A DNA stretch of 64,000 nt from Typha latifolia (lineage: Eukaryota; Streptophyta; Magnoliopsida; Poales; Typhaceae), in NCBI GenBank assembly GCA_019914945.1, contig CM034110.1, positions 687,001 through 751,000 on the forward strand, given 5' to 3'. Within the stretch, counting starts at the first letter, position 1; every line of letters starts with the position of its first letter. This document shows, in pieces, positions 50,333-61,799 of this stretch. The notes under the pieces are model-generated. The model was not told the DNA's origin and made no database searches. It saw only the letters and a program-made list of their open reading frames with translations. Made by a program: the position numbers and the translations under genes.

Positions 50333-50499
50333 GGCTTCAATACCCAATAAATTATAAATTAATTGAAAGGATCAGGATGGCGCTCACCTGCGGATCGATT
50401 GGTGCAATTGGATTTCCATTTTCTTTTACTTCCCCGTCCTCGTTCTTGGGAACTTGGCATCTCATGACCATCACTAGAAGTGGTAATTCCTATACCATG

Positions 50500-51897
50500 A
50501 ATCCTAACATAGAACACAATACCAACACAGCCAAGAACCTTGCTTCGAATCCAAACCTTAATTTAACCCGACTCAGTGAAGTTCTACAACTAGCCATACA
50601 ACAACTCCAAACTGTGACCCAAAGAGTGGATCAAGTCTAGAATAAGGTGTACTCAAGTGAAGTCCATTATGCCGAGCAGGATTGGGAAGCCCAGGGAGAT
50701 GAAGCGGAGGTCGGCAATGATGACATTGTCCATGTCAATCGACATAGCAATGTTTTTGCCAGAGGAGGTGCAAATCATAGATATGATCATGGAGGAGCCT
50801 ATGGTAGAGGTGGAAATGTTAACAATCAGCAAGGGAGAAACGACACCAGAAACCAGCAGCGGCATAATGATAATGCACAAGAAGCATTCGATGAATGGAT
50901 TAAGAGACTGAAGGTAGAAGTATCTGATTTCTATGGCAAATTGGATCACCATTCTTTTCAAGATTGGTTAACTTCTATGGAGGATTATTTTGACTAGTTC
51001 ACAATATCACCGATACGAAAGGTACGCTTCGCAAAAATGAAGCTCAAAGGCCAAGCTCGTGCTTGGTGGGGAAGTATAGAGGAGAAGCTGGCAAGGACGG
51101 GCCAAATACCCGTGATTGACTAGGAGGAGATGAAAATAAAGATGAAGGAAAAGTATTTACCCATTGACTACCAACAGACTATGTTTGAAGAACTGTTGAC
51201 TTTAAGACAGGGAGCTTTATTAGTAGATGAGTATATTGATAGATTCCATGACCTTACAATTTGAAGCCAAGATATGGAGACTAAACAACAGTCTATTGCT
51301 CGATATCAAAATGGTCTTCGTGAAGACATCAGACAGGAATTGTTGACAACCAAGTTGTGTAGTGTTGAAGAAGGCTATCGGTTTGCTTTACGGATTGAAG
51401 ATCAAGCAAAGTCTATGAATGTTATGAAGAATATTGCAAGTGAAACTAGAAATGGGCGAGCTCAATCTTTTGCTCCATCTCGAGCCTACTTGGGATCTAA
51501 TAACACACCTTCTAGTGGGGTAAAAATGGACCTAAAGGGAAAGCAGAAAGTGATCGGAGAAGGAGGCCCGCAGTGCTATAGGTGTGGAGGCCTTGGTCAT
51601 TTTGCAGTGGTCTGCCCAACCAAGGGGCAACGGATTGCTCTGGTACATGATGAAGATATTCTTGAATCAGAAAATGTAGCTGAACAAGGAGAAGTGCATA
51701 TTGAGGGGGATGAATTGGAACAACTAGAAGCTTCAAACTTGCCAATATGCATCATACGACGTGTCTTGATGGGCCAAAAGAAGGAACCAATGGAAGAAGA
51801 TTGGCGCAGGACAAACATTTTTCACACACGAGTACAATTTGATGGTAAGGCCATTGACATGATTATTGATAATGGGAGTGGGATGAATGTAGTCTAG
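50500..51897 (+). pseudogene. Ty3/gypsy element 2: gag and protease
   Basis: The gag N-terminus is at 50500-50640. The gag domain covers 50890-51420 (FQDWLTSMEDYFD, KLKGQARAWWGSIEEKL), broken by TAG codons at 50995 and 51121 where the family has Trp. The zinc knuckle CYRCGGLGHFAVVCP is at 51574-51618. The protease motif reads IDNGSGMNVV (51867-51894), with Asn-Gly in place of the usual Ser-Gly after Asp, followed by two TAG codons. Confidence 0.85.
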
Positions 51898-52096
51898 TAG
51901 GAATCCGTTGAAAAGTTACAACTAGCTAAAGAAAAACACCCAAGGCCTTATAAGATAAGTTGGATAAATGAAATTAGCATTCCGGTTAAACACAGATGCT
52001 TAGTTTCCTGTTCTTTAGGAAAAGTCTACCAAGAAAAGGTCTAGTGTGATGTCATTCCAATGACGGTGTGTCATATATTTATTAGGGAGGCCTTGG

Positions 52097-53725
52097 TTGT
52101 TTGATAGGAAGGTGGTCTATGACGGGTTTGCTAATACATATGCCTTTGATTTTAATGGCCAGAAGATTATATTGAAGCCTTTGAAACTTGCGGACTTTTC
52201 AAGGGATAAAAAGCCAGAAACACCGGTCTTGACCCTTGGACGATTTGAAGCAGCCAGTAAAGAGAAGGAGATCATTCTTATATTAATTGGTCGTGAGACC
52301 ACTCCTGCTTGTAAGTTGCAGGAACCAGAGGAGGTGCAAACAATCCTAGAGCAATTTAGTGACATTATGCCTGATGAATTACCAAGGGAGTCACCACCAA
52401 TGCGTGACATTCAACACGTCATTGATTTAGTGCCCGGTTCATCCCTTTCGAACCTAGCACCATATCGAATGAGTCCCCGAGAGAATGAAGAGCTGCAGCG
52501 GCAAATTGGTGATCTAATTGGTGATCTACTAGATTAAGGATTCATTCGTGAGAGTTTGAGTCCGTGTGCTGTGCTTGCCCTCTTGACTCCAAAGAAAGAT
52601 GGAAGCTGGCGTATGTGCATGGACAGTAGGGCGATCAACAAAATCACAGTCAAATATCAATTTCCTATACCAAGACTTGATGATATGTTGGATCAACTCA
52701 GTGGTGCTTTAGTCATCTCAAAAATTGACTTACGAAATGGATATCATCAAATTTGAATCAGGCTAGGGGATGAATGGAAGACGACATTTAAGACGAAGGT
52801 TGGTCTTTGTGAATGGCTAGTTATGCCATTTGGATTGTCAAACGCTCCAAGCACTTTCTCAAGATTCATGACACAAACACTACGGGCTTATATTGGGAAG
52901 TTTATTGTAGTTTATTTTGATGGTATCTTAATCTATAGTCATTGTCTGCAAGGCCATCGTAATCATTTAACTCAAATACTCACTGTATTAAGGGAGGAGA
53001 AGCTATATGTACACAAAAAAAAGTGTTCTTTCATGCAGCAAAAAATCACTTTCTTGGGATTTATTATCTCTAATGAAGGAGTAGAAGCAGATCCTAGCAA
53101 AGTGACAGCAATAATTGAATGGCCAAATCTTTCCAGCATCCATGAAGTATGGAGCTTTCACGGTCTAGCTACATTCTACCGACGGTTCATTTGTAACTTC
53201 AGCTCCATCATGTCCCCCATTACAGAGTGTATGAAGGGCAAATACTTTGAGTGGACATCAACGGTTAATAAAGCTTTTGCAGAAATTAAATCTCGGATGA
53301 CATAAGCACTTGTCTTACAGCTGCCAAAATTCAACAAAGTCTTTGAGGTGGCCTGCAATGCATTGCACGTGGGAATAGGTGGAGTTCTTAGCCAAGAGGG
53401 GCATCCAATCACCTTTTATAGTGAGAAGTTGACAGAAGCTCGGCAAAAATATTCCACTTATGAAGTGGAGTTTTATGCACTGATTCAGTCCCTTAGGCAT
53501 TGGAGGCCTTATTTGATCCACCAAGAGTTTATACTTTATACAAATCACGACTCTCTCACATACATCAACTCCCAAAAGAAATTGAATGGTAAGCATGCTA
53601 GATGGGTGGATTTTCTGCAACAATATTCATTTTTTATTCGAGACAAGGCTGGTGTTGAAAATAGAGTTGCTGAAGGGCATATGTTCTTAATTCTTTTTCT
53701 ATGCAGGCTAAAGTTTTTGAAGGAT
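52097..53725 (+). pseudogene. Ty3/gypsy element 2: reverse transcriptase and RNase H
   Basis: The RT frame covers 52556-53305 with [33 protein letters not shown] and the catalytic box as YFDGILIY: the second Asp codon is GGT (52921-52923), so the enzyme would be dead even without stops. One CGA to TGA stop lies near 52756. Connection/RNase H follows ([12 protein letters not shown]; RNase H from about 53340, EVACNALHVGIGGVL, where the catalytic Asp is replaced). Reina/Galadriel-like chromovirus by sequence style; lineage not certain. Confidence 0.85.
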
Positions 53726-54956
53726 TGAAGGGGTGCTATGCTGGAGATGTTGATTTTGGAAGCATTTGGGAGAAGCTATCCTGCAATGAACAAGTGACAC
53801 GAGACTTTGTGCTAGTTGATGGTTACCTCTTCCATGGGACCAAACTTTGTATTCCTGTTAGTTCCATGCGAGAGCTAGTAATTCAAGAGTTGCATGGGGG
53901 GTGGACTCGCCGAGCACTTTGGGCATAATAAGACATTTCTCTTGGTATTTGATAGATTTTATTGGCCTAAGATGAGGCAAGATGTACATCGACTGGTGGA
54001 TATGTGTAGAGTATGCCAAGTCAATAAAGGAGGGAAGCATGATACTGGGCTATATACCACTACCGGTTCCACAACGACCGTGGGAGGATCTCAGTATAGA
54101 TTTTGTACTTGGACTTCCTAAGACAATTCGAGGATTTGATTCAGTGATGGTGGTAGTCAATCGTTTCTAGAAGATGGCCCATTTTATTTCTTGCAACAAG
54201 ACATATGATGCCTCGCAGATTGCTACAATTTTTCTCAAAGAAGTTGTTCGGTTACATGGTCTTCCGAGCTCTATTGTATCTGATCAAGACGTCAAATTTA
54301 CAAGCTACTTTTGGAAAACTTTGTGGGCGAAGCTTGGAACAAGATTGAAGTTTTGTAGTGCTTTCCATCCTCAAACAGATGGACAAACTAAAGTGACCAA
54401 TCAAAGTTTAGGAAATCTGTTGCGATGTTTGTTCAAAGAACATGTCTCCACTTGGGATTTGATACTACCACATGCAGAATTTGCATTTAACAACTCCGTT
54501 AACCGCTCAACAGGATGTACACGCTTTGAAGTAGTTGCAGGAATAAAGCCCAAGACTCTAGTAGACATGACTGCCATACCAACACCACTAAGGCCAAGCG
54601 AAGGAGCTCTGGACTTTGCTGAACATTTACAGCATGTTCATGAAGAGGTGCGAAGGAAGATTGCTTTGAGTAATGAAGGGTATGCATCAAAAGCCAATGC
54701 GAAGAGGCGAGACAAGCAGTTCGAAGAGGGTGACTTAGTTATGATTAGGCTTCGTTTGGAACGTTTCCCACTAGGTTCATACCATAAGTTACATGCTAGA
54801 AAGGCTGAACCTTTCAAAATTCTAAAGAAGTTAGGCTCTAATGCTTATGTGGTAGACATGCCTTCTGATTTTGGTTTTAGTCCAGTGTTTAATATTGAAG
54901 ATTTGACAAGTTATCCAGGTCATGATGTTGAAGTAACACCCGACTCGGTGTTGTGA
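53726..54956 (+). pseudogene. Ty3/gypsy element 2: integrase
   Basis: The zinc domain is at 53860-54030 with a frameshift, ending [11 protein letters not shown]. The catalytic core includes [20 protein letters not shown] and SDQDVKFTSYFWK (54280-54318), then FHPQTDGQTKVTNQSLG. The frame from 54174 to 54956 is open for 260 codons and ends SYPGHDVEVTPDSVL, exactly where a 1.5-kb insertion begins. Confidence 0.85.
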
Positions 54957-56429
54957 CAAATTAAGTAACACTCGCAAGTGCACGAATCTATGGAGTAGAT
55001 CGGCAAGCAAGGTATCAATCCCACGACGACTTGTTTGAAAATTTGAAGTGTTTGAAAATTTTAAAAATAATTTTAACCAAGTTGGAAAATGGGTTTAGGA
55101 GATTTATGGAGAAAGAAAACTTTCTTGCAAATTTATTTTAATTAAGTGTGAAAAATAAGGTCTTGGAATCCCCTTGTAGATAACACATTTCTATTAGATA
55201 ATATAAATCTCTTCTTTTTCTACGATTCACCAAGAAATCAATCACTAGTGGATCGGAAGATTATCTTTGAATGAACAATTCAATTTTCATAAAAATTACA
55301 TTCTTCCTTCATTTTTAGAAAATATGGAGTAAGAATTTTAAATCATTAGAAGTATCTTTTTTAAGAAAAACAACTAATATTTAAATTCTAAACAACAAAT
55401 TTAAAGCAGAAGAAAGAAGAATCTATTTAGCAATTAAGAACACATAAGAGATTTAGAATAAAAGATATATGTTCTCAACAAGCTTCATCTTCAACCTTAA
55501 AAAAATTAGAAATTTATGTTAGTAGTTAATAACACAACTTGAATAAAAATAGATATGAGATTTAACACTAGAGAGTTGCAGAATACTTCTTTCAAAAATA
55601 AAATCCAAATCCAAAAACAAGAGATTACGCTAAAAGAAGATCAGAATATAAACTTTGCTGATTTACAAAGATTAAAACTTCTTCGAATGTGCTCTATTGT
55701 TGCTAATTGAATTGAAACAATTGTAAGTTTGAATGCTGAATTTTAAACTACAACTCCTCAAAAGAAAAATTTAATAGAAAATATACAAGAAAATATATTT
55801 TTCTCTAGCTCTCAACCCCTCTATTTATAGACTTCTTGGAGCATGAAAATCTACTTGAAATCAGCTAGAAATTTGCTGTGATTGTGTTTGAAATATGCTA
55901 AATATGTGTATGAAATATAGTAAAAATCTGCATGAAATATGTTAGAAATCTGCCGCATTAGGTAGGTAATTTACTTGGCTGGAATTGCTGCTCAAATAGA
56001 AATTTAAAATTTGTTTACTGCTGTAATTATTGCTGAAATTTTACCTGAATTGGAGATAAAAATCTGCTGTATTAGGTGAATTTTTTTTGCTAAAATTTTA
56101 CAACTTGATAGAGATTTGATTCCTAAAAATCTGTTGCTTGATAAAAAAAGAAATTTTGACTTATTCTGATTTAGATAAGAAAGAAAGTGATTAGTAGATC
56201 ATGGTTTGACTTAAGCATGACTAGAAAGATGGGAAGTAGGTTCAGTTGGTTAGTAGTGATTAAGCTTAATTCTGGTTTGAGCCCAAATTTGACCATTTTT
56301 AGTGATTAAATAAGATTCTATTGATCAAAGGTACATATAACTAAAATACATTAATTAGTTAAAATAAAATATTAATATTTAATAATTTGGTCATAACAAA
56401 TATTACAATTATAAATTTAACACTCAGCA
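54953..56429. mobile_element. Insertion between integrase and chromodomain of gypsy element 2
   Basis: The host reading frame breaks at the Leu codon at 54950-54955 and resumes with CCTGCAATTTGTGTG at 56429. The inserted DNA is AT-rich, with stops in all frames. Its left end (GTGTTGTGACAAATTAAGTA) and right end (TTAACACTCAGCACC) are weakly inverted. The left end contains CACTCGCAAGTGCACGAATC, a word I recall from plant repeat ends. Type not resolved. Confidence 0.5.
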
Positions 56430-56654
56430 CCTGCAATTTGTGTGCCATCCCATGTAAAGCCAAGGGATGAAATTGACTGTATTTTGGAGCATCAGTTTAA
56501 GTATATGAAGTACTTAATACAGTGGAAGAATCGGCCAATTTTCGATTGTGTTTGGCTCCAAGCTGATGAAATCATTCGCTTGCATCCTGAGTTACTCAAG
56601 CAATATCAAGCTAAAAACTTGACAGAGTCAAGTTCTATCAGGGAGGGGAAGAAT
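56430..56654 (+). pseudogene. Ty3/gypsy element 2: chromodomain-like tail
   Basis: Reads CVPSHVKPRDEIDCILEHQF and continues YLIQWKNRPIFDCVWLQADE, the C-terminal chromodomain of this chromovirus type, and stops near 56655. A purine-rich tract GGGAGGGGAAG (56641-56651) precedes the LTR. Confidence 0.75.
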
Positions 56655-56903
56655 TGATGCAGTTAGTAGCAATATTCTTCGTGACAAATTTTACAGCTAG
56701 ATATAAGCTGAATAAGTCCTAGTCTTCTACTATTTTTTTTAGTTCGAGTCTTTAGCTAGTTTCCATTTGAATAGCTTGTTCGTTTGAATTATGTTATTTG
56801 CTTCTCCTACCTATAGCCATGTACTCTTCAGATAGGGGATGATGTTTTTTTTTTTCTTTGGTGGTCGCATTCTTTGAGTGAATCAAAATTCTAGAGTGAT
56901 TCC
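56655..56903 (+). mobile_element. 3' LTR of gypsy element 2, first part
   Basis: Starts TGATGCAGTTAG just after the polypurine tract. It is interrupted at 56904 by a Copia element and continues from 61586 for an undetermined length. The matching 5' LTR is missing. Confidence 0.65.
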
Positions 56904-57959
56904 TGTTGGAGAAAATTAAAAAGTGGAGATGAAAGAAATCAATTTGCTAGGCTATTGCAACGGTCAAGCGAAAGTAAATCTATCTTTTGAACAAATTTGC
57001 TGTCCACTTGTTGCGATTGAAAATTACGAAGGCAATTTATTCTCGAGATACAAGACCATTACGAATCAAAGTGCAACTCGCAAAATTGAACCTTGATCTG
57101 AACAAGAGTTAATTGTAACAAAGGAAGCACTAAGGTCTTTGGAATTATCCAAAATAATAGCACCATCTTCTATTTATAGAAAATAAAAGGACACCAACTA
57201 AAATGTGCTAGTAGTTAGATAACTAAAAATTAGTTAGATAACTAAAAAGTAGTTATGGTAGTTAAATAACTAAAAAGTAGTTATGATAGTTAAATAACTA
57301 ACAAATAATTATAATCATGAAAAGGTGTCTAATCTAAATATCTACTCACAAAATTATTTATTTTAAAATAACACCATAGAAATATTAATATTTCTAACAA
57401 TCCCCCACTTATTTTAAAATAAATAACAATAACTTTAATTTCAAATATGCTTGCTGTTACACAAAAATATTAATACATAAGTGAAAATACTATATGATTT
57501 GAATTTTCATGTAGTGTAAAATCTTCAAAGTTGTATTAGGATGTTAATAGACATAAAGTCCTTGAATTAATAAACTTTACGACATAACCGAAGAATTCAC
57601 ATATCTTTATCAAAATCTCAATGTTCTTCCCAACTGCACGTTAATGGCCATGCGCTGATCCTGACTTCATGAGTGTGCTAGGAGTTGACTTCGCACTCAC
57701 ATAGGTAGAGTTCTTCTAGGTGCTTTTGTAGATTAAACACGCATATTATATGAACTCATTAAGAGTTTAACTCAATCTCACTTGTTTATCACAGGAACAT
57801 AGCACTTACCAAATAATTTCTAAATAGGTCCAAATAGCGTGTTACATCATCACCCTCTAGATTTGTTTTTCCCTTTGAACCTACAGCATAGAAATCCATA
57901 GTTTAGATAGGGTTGTCATCTTTTGGTGATATTATTCAACTGGTCTAAGACCCCTCTCA

Positions 57960-59290
57960 TAAGATATTTTTCTAATTAGATCCTTGTTAAAGCCTTTAGT
58001 CAAAGGATCCGCTAAATTTGTGCACGATCGAATGTAATCCACGGTGATTACTTCATCTTCTAATAGCTATATCACAGAATTATGTCTAAGACGTATATGT
58101 CTTAACTTTCCATTATATGATTTGCTATATGCTTGTGACAAAGTAGCTTGATTGTCACAATGAATTAAAAAAGGAGGCATATGATTTGGTCATATTGGCA
58201 AATCAATCAAAAAAAATTTTAACCACTCAGCCTCTTTGCCTACTGCTCCCAAAGCCACTAACTCAGGCTCTATAGTAGAATGAGTTATACAAGCCTGTTT
58301 CTTGGATCCTCAAGAAATAGCAGCACCATCAAGAGTGAAAATCCACCCACTCGTAGATTTATAACCATTATCTACATAGTTCCAGTTTGCATCACTATAC
58401 CCTTCAATAACAGATAGATTTCCTCTATAGTATAGTGCAAACGATTTAGTTCCTTCCAAATAGCATAATATAATTGATATTGCTTTCCAATGTTCAAAAT
58501 TAGGATAACTGGTGTATCAACTCAATTTACCTACGGCAAAAGCAATGTTTAGACGTGTGCAATGCATTGCATACATCAGACTTCCAATAACCCTTGAATA
58601 TTCAAGTTGTGATACACATCGGCTTTTATCAATATCAAACTTCAAGTTTGGATTATAAAAAACTCTTGAAATTTTATCAAATAAATGAGAAATTTTCTTT
58701 AGAATTTTCTTAATATAATGACTTTGTGACAATGCAAAAATATTTCCATCTCTGTGTATTTTCATATCAAAAATAGTATTTGCTATACCCAAATCTTTCA
58801 TATCAAAGTGAGATGATAAGAAATTTCTAGTTATATTAATGCATAAATTATTCTTGCTAAAAATAAGCATATCATCCATGTATAAGCATATGATCACAAT
58901 GTCATTATCAATCATCGTATAATAGGTGCATTTGTCCATCTCATTTGACCGGAATCCATTAGAAAACAAAACATTGTCAAAATTTTCATATTATTGCTTA
59001 GGGGCTTGTTTTAGACCATATAATGATCTAACCAATTTGCATACTTTATTTACTTGACCTTGTAAAATAAAACCTTCTGGTTGATCCATATAAACTTCTT
59101 CATCCAAATAACCATTTAAAAATGCTATTTTCACATCCATTTGATGGATTTTGAAGTTATATATTGACGCTAATGAAATCAATATTCTAATCGAAGATAT
59201 CCTAGCCAAAGAGGCATAAGTATCAAAATAATCAATGACATTAGATTGTCTAAACCCTTTGGCTACCAATCTAGCCTTATACTTATCAAT
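57960..59290 (-). pseudogene. Copia element: reverse transcriptase and RNase H
   Basis: RT covers about 59280-58517: LVAKGFRQ, HQMDVKIAFLNGYLDEEVYM, SLYGLKQAPKQ, and an intact catalytic box LYMDDMLIF (58850-58880). RNase H follows to about 57960 (YSDANWN; HCDNQATLSQAYS; DPLTKAL), with several TAG/TGA stops. A stop after APKQ breaks the frame near 58990. Tork-like by order and motifs, not certain. Confidence 0.85.
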
Positions 59291-60000
59291 ATATCTATCA
59301 GATTTAAGTTTTCACTTAAATATCCATTTACATCCAATAGGTTTAGAGTTCTATTTCTTCTTTCGGTCACACCATTTTGTTGTGGTGTATATGGAGCAGT
59401 CCTTTGATGCACGATACCATGATTTTCACAAAATGCATCAAAATCATTATTAAAGTATTCACCTCCCCTATCACTTCCAAACATTTTTATTTTACCACCA
59501 AGAAGATTCTCAACTTCATATTTGTATAATTTAAACTTACCAAGTGCTTCATATTTTGTCCTTAATAAATAAACATATGCAAACTTAGAAAGGTCATCAA
59601 TGAAGGTAATAAAATATCTTTTACCACATCTCGTGAATTTATGATTTAAGTCACAAACATCAGAGTGTATCAATTCGAGTAGAGTTATAGAAACTCTATT
59701 TACACTATGAAATGGTTTTCTAGTCAACTTGGTTTTAACACAAGTTTCACATTTACTTCTATAATTTTGTAAATTTGAAGGAAGTAAATCCAATTTAACC
59801 ATTTTTTTAACTAAATCAAAATTCGCAGATCTAATCTAGCATGCCACAATGACAAAGAGTCAACAAAATGAACAGAAGCATCATTCTTTACTAAATTTAG
59901 TTTAAACATATAATCTTCGGCATAGCCCTTGTCGACTAACAAGCTTTTTTTAGTTAGTACAAATTTGTCCGATACAAACACAAGCTTATAACTATGCTTA
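59291..60000 (-). pseudogene. Copia element: integrase
   Basis: Contains the zinc-domain end CETCVKTK and core motifs HSDVCDLNH, FIDDLSKFAYVY, DRGGEYFN and HGIVHQRTAPYTPQQNGVTER (positions 59340-59780). After ERRNRTL (about 59345) the sequence jumps to the start of RT, with the intervening integrase C-terminus lost in a deletion of several hundred codons. Confidence 0.85.
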
Positions 60001-61100
60001 GAAAGCAAATCACTCGAAACAAGATTTTTTCGAATCTTGAGGGCAAGGTATACATCAAGTAGAGTAAGAGTTTTTTCCTATGTGAACTTCAGTTTCATTG
60101 AACCCTTTCCAATTACTTTAGTAGAGGAAGAGTTACACATATAAAGCGAGACATCATCATTTACAAGTTCATATTTCTTAAAAAAATTTCTCTCTCCACA
60201 AATATGACGAGTCGCGCCTATGTCCACCCACCAATCAGTTTTAGAAACTACCAAATTTGTCTCGAATACAATAGCAACAAGATTTTCTTCAACTTTGCTG
60301 GATTATTATTGCTTCTTCTTAAGAATGCGACACTCATTTTTGTAGTGTCCCTTATTCTTGCAATAATGATTTATTAAATTCTTTTTGTTGTTATTTTTCT
60401 TCTTCTCATTAGAAGGATTATCTAATCGGAATTTCTTCCCTTTCTTGTTGTCTATTTGAACAACATAGGCAATTTTTGTCATTTCTACAATTTCCTCGGC
60501 ATTATCTCAAAGTCTTGACTCTTCCTTAATTTTGAGTTGTTGTTGAAGAGCTTCAAGAGTTAAATTATCACCCTTTCTCTTAAGAGACTTGCGGTAGTCT
60601 TTCCAACTTAGAGGTAATTTGGCGATGATAATACCAACTTGAAGTTTCTCCTCTACAGAAATATCTTTAGAAAGCATTTGTTATACAATAAGTTGTAAAT
60701 TATGGACTTGAGAAAAAAATAGGCCTATTGTCAACTATTTTAAAATCAAAGTAATTGGAGATAAGATAGCTTTTGTTACCAGAGTCTTCTATTTTGTACT
60801 TATTTTCCAAGGCTATCCAAATCTCCTTCGTAGTCTTCATATGAGAGTACATATCAAATAGATGGTTGGTGATGACCCAAGAATAGTACCATGACACAAA
60901 ATATTATCCTCATTCTATTTTTGCTTTGCGGCTTTTTCTTCTATAGTAGACTTCTCGGTCAAGAATTGACACTCCTTTTTCATTACATAACGAGTCTTTA
61001 TCACCGTAAGGACAAACTCAACTTTCTCCTTCCATTGCTTATAGTTTTATCCATCAAAGCGATCAAGTTTGTCATGCAGCAACATGGATAAAAGTGCAGC
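60001..61100 (-). pseudogene. Copia element: gag and protease
   Basis: Gag from about 61090, with TTKEIWIALENKY near 60820. The zinc knuckle CKNKGHYKNEC is at about 60330-60365, and protease with WWVDIGATRHIC near 60190-60235 (Asp-Ile-Gly in place of Asp-Ser-Gly). Several stops and frameshifts. Confidence 0.75.
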
Positions 61101-61799
61101 ATTCGAAGTAGCAATTTGAAATCACTAAGTCAGAAAATTTGTTCAAAAATTATCGGAGAAAATTAAAAAGTGGAGATGAATGAAATCAAATGGCTAGGAA
61201 GATAAATCTATCTCTTGAACAAATTTACCATCCACTTGTTGTGATTGGAAATTACGAAGGCAATTTATTCTTGGGATACAAGGCCGTTATGAATCAAGGT
61301 GCAACATGCAAAATTAAATTTTGATCTGAATAAGAGTTAATTGTAACAAACCAAACACTAAGGTCTTTGAAATTATCCAAAACAATAGCACCATCTTCTA
61401 TTTATAGAAAATGAAAGGACATCAACTAAAAGGTGCTAGTAGTTAGATAACTAAAAATTAGTTATGATAGTTAAATAACTAACAAACAGTTATAATCATG
61501 AAAAGATGTCTAATCTAAATATCTACTCACAAAATTTTTTATTTTAAAATAACACCATAGAAATACTAATATTTCTAACAATTCCATATGGAGAGAGTCC
61601 ATCTATCCTTGTCTTAATTTTGCTACTCATCATTAATCCTAGAGCTATAGATTGCACCAAGATTAGCTTAGAATCCTCAAATAAAGGTTGTTAATGCTTT
61701 TCTTATTTACTTTTGAGTATCCTTGGGTTATTAATCTACAATTTTCTGATGGTATTTTTATTCGTCATGTTTTCATTTATAGTGTTTAGGGTTTAGTCT

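Larger units (their letters stand above)
56904..61580 (-). mobile_element. Copia element with both LTRs (minus strand)
   Basis: LTRs at 56904-57399 (496 bp, 3' LTR) and about 61151-61580 (430 bp, 5' LTR) start and end TGTTRGAGAAA/TTTCTAACA and are direct repeats. A perfect 5-bp duplication ATTCC flanks the element (56899-56903, 61581-61585). AAGTGGGGGAT on the minus strand at 57400-57410 is the polypurine tract. The 3' LTR is longer because of extra units of an AGTTAGATAACTAAAA-like repeat. The inner end of the 5' LTR has no TGGTATCAGAGC-type primer site. Coding domains run gag, protease, integrase, RT, RNase H on the minus strand, with a deletion between integrase and RT. Confidence 0.9.
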
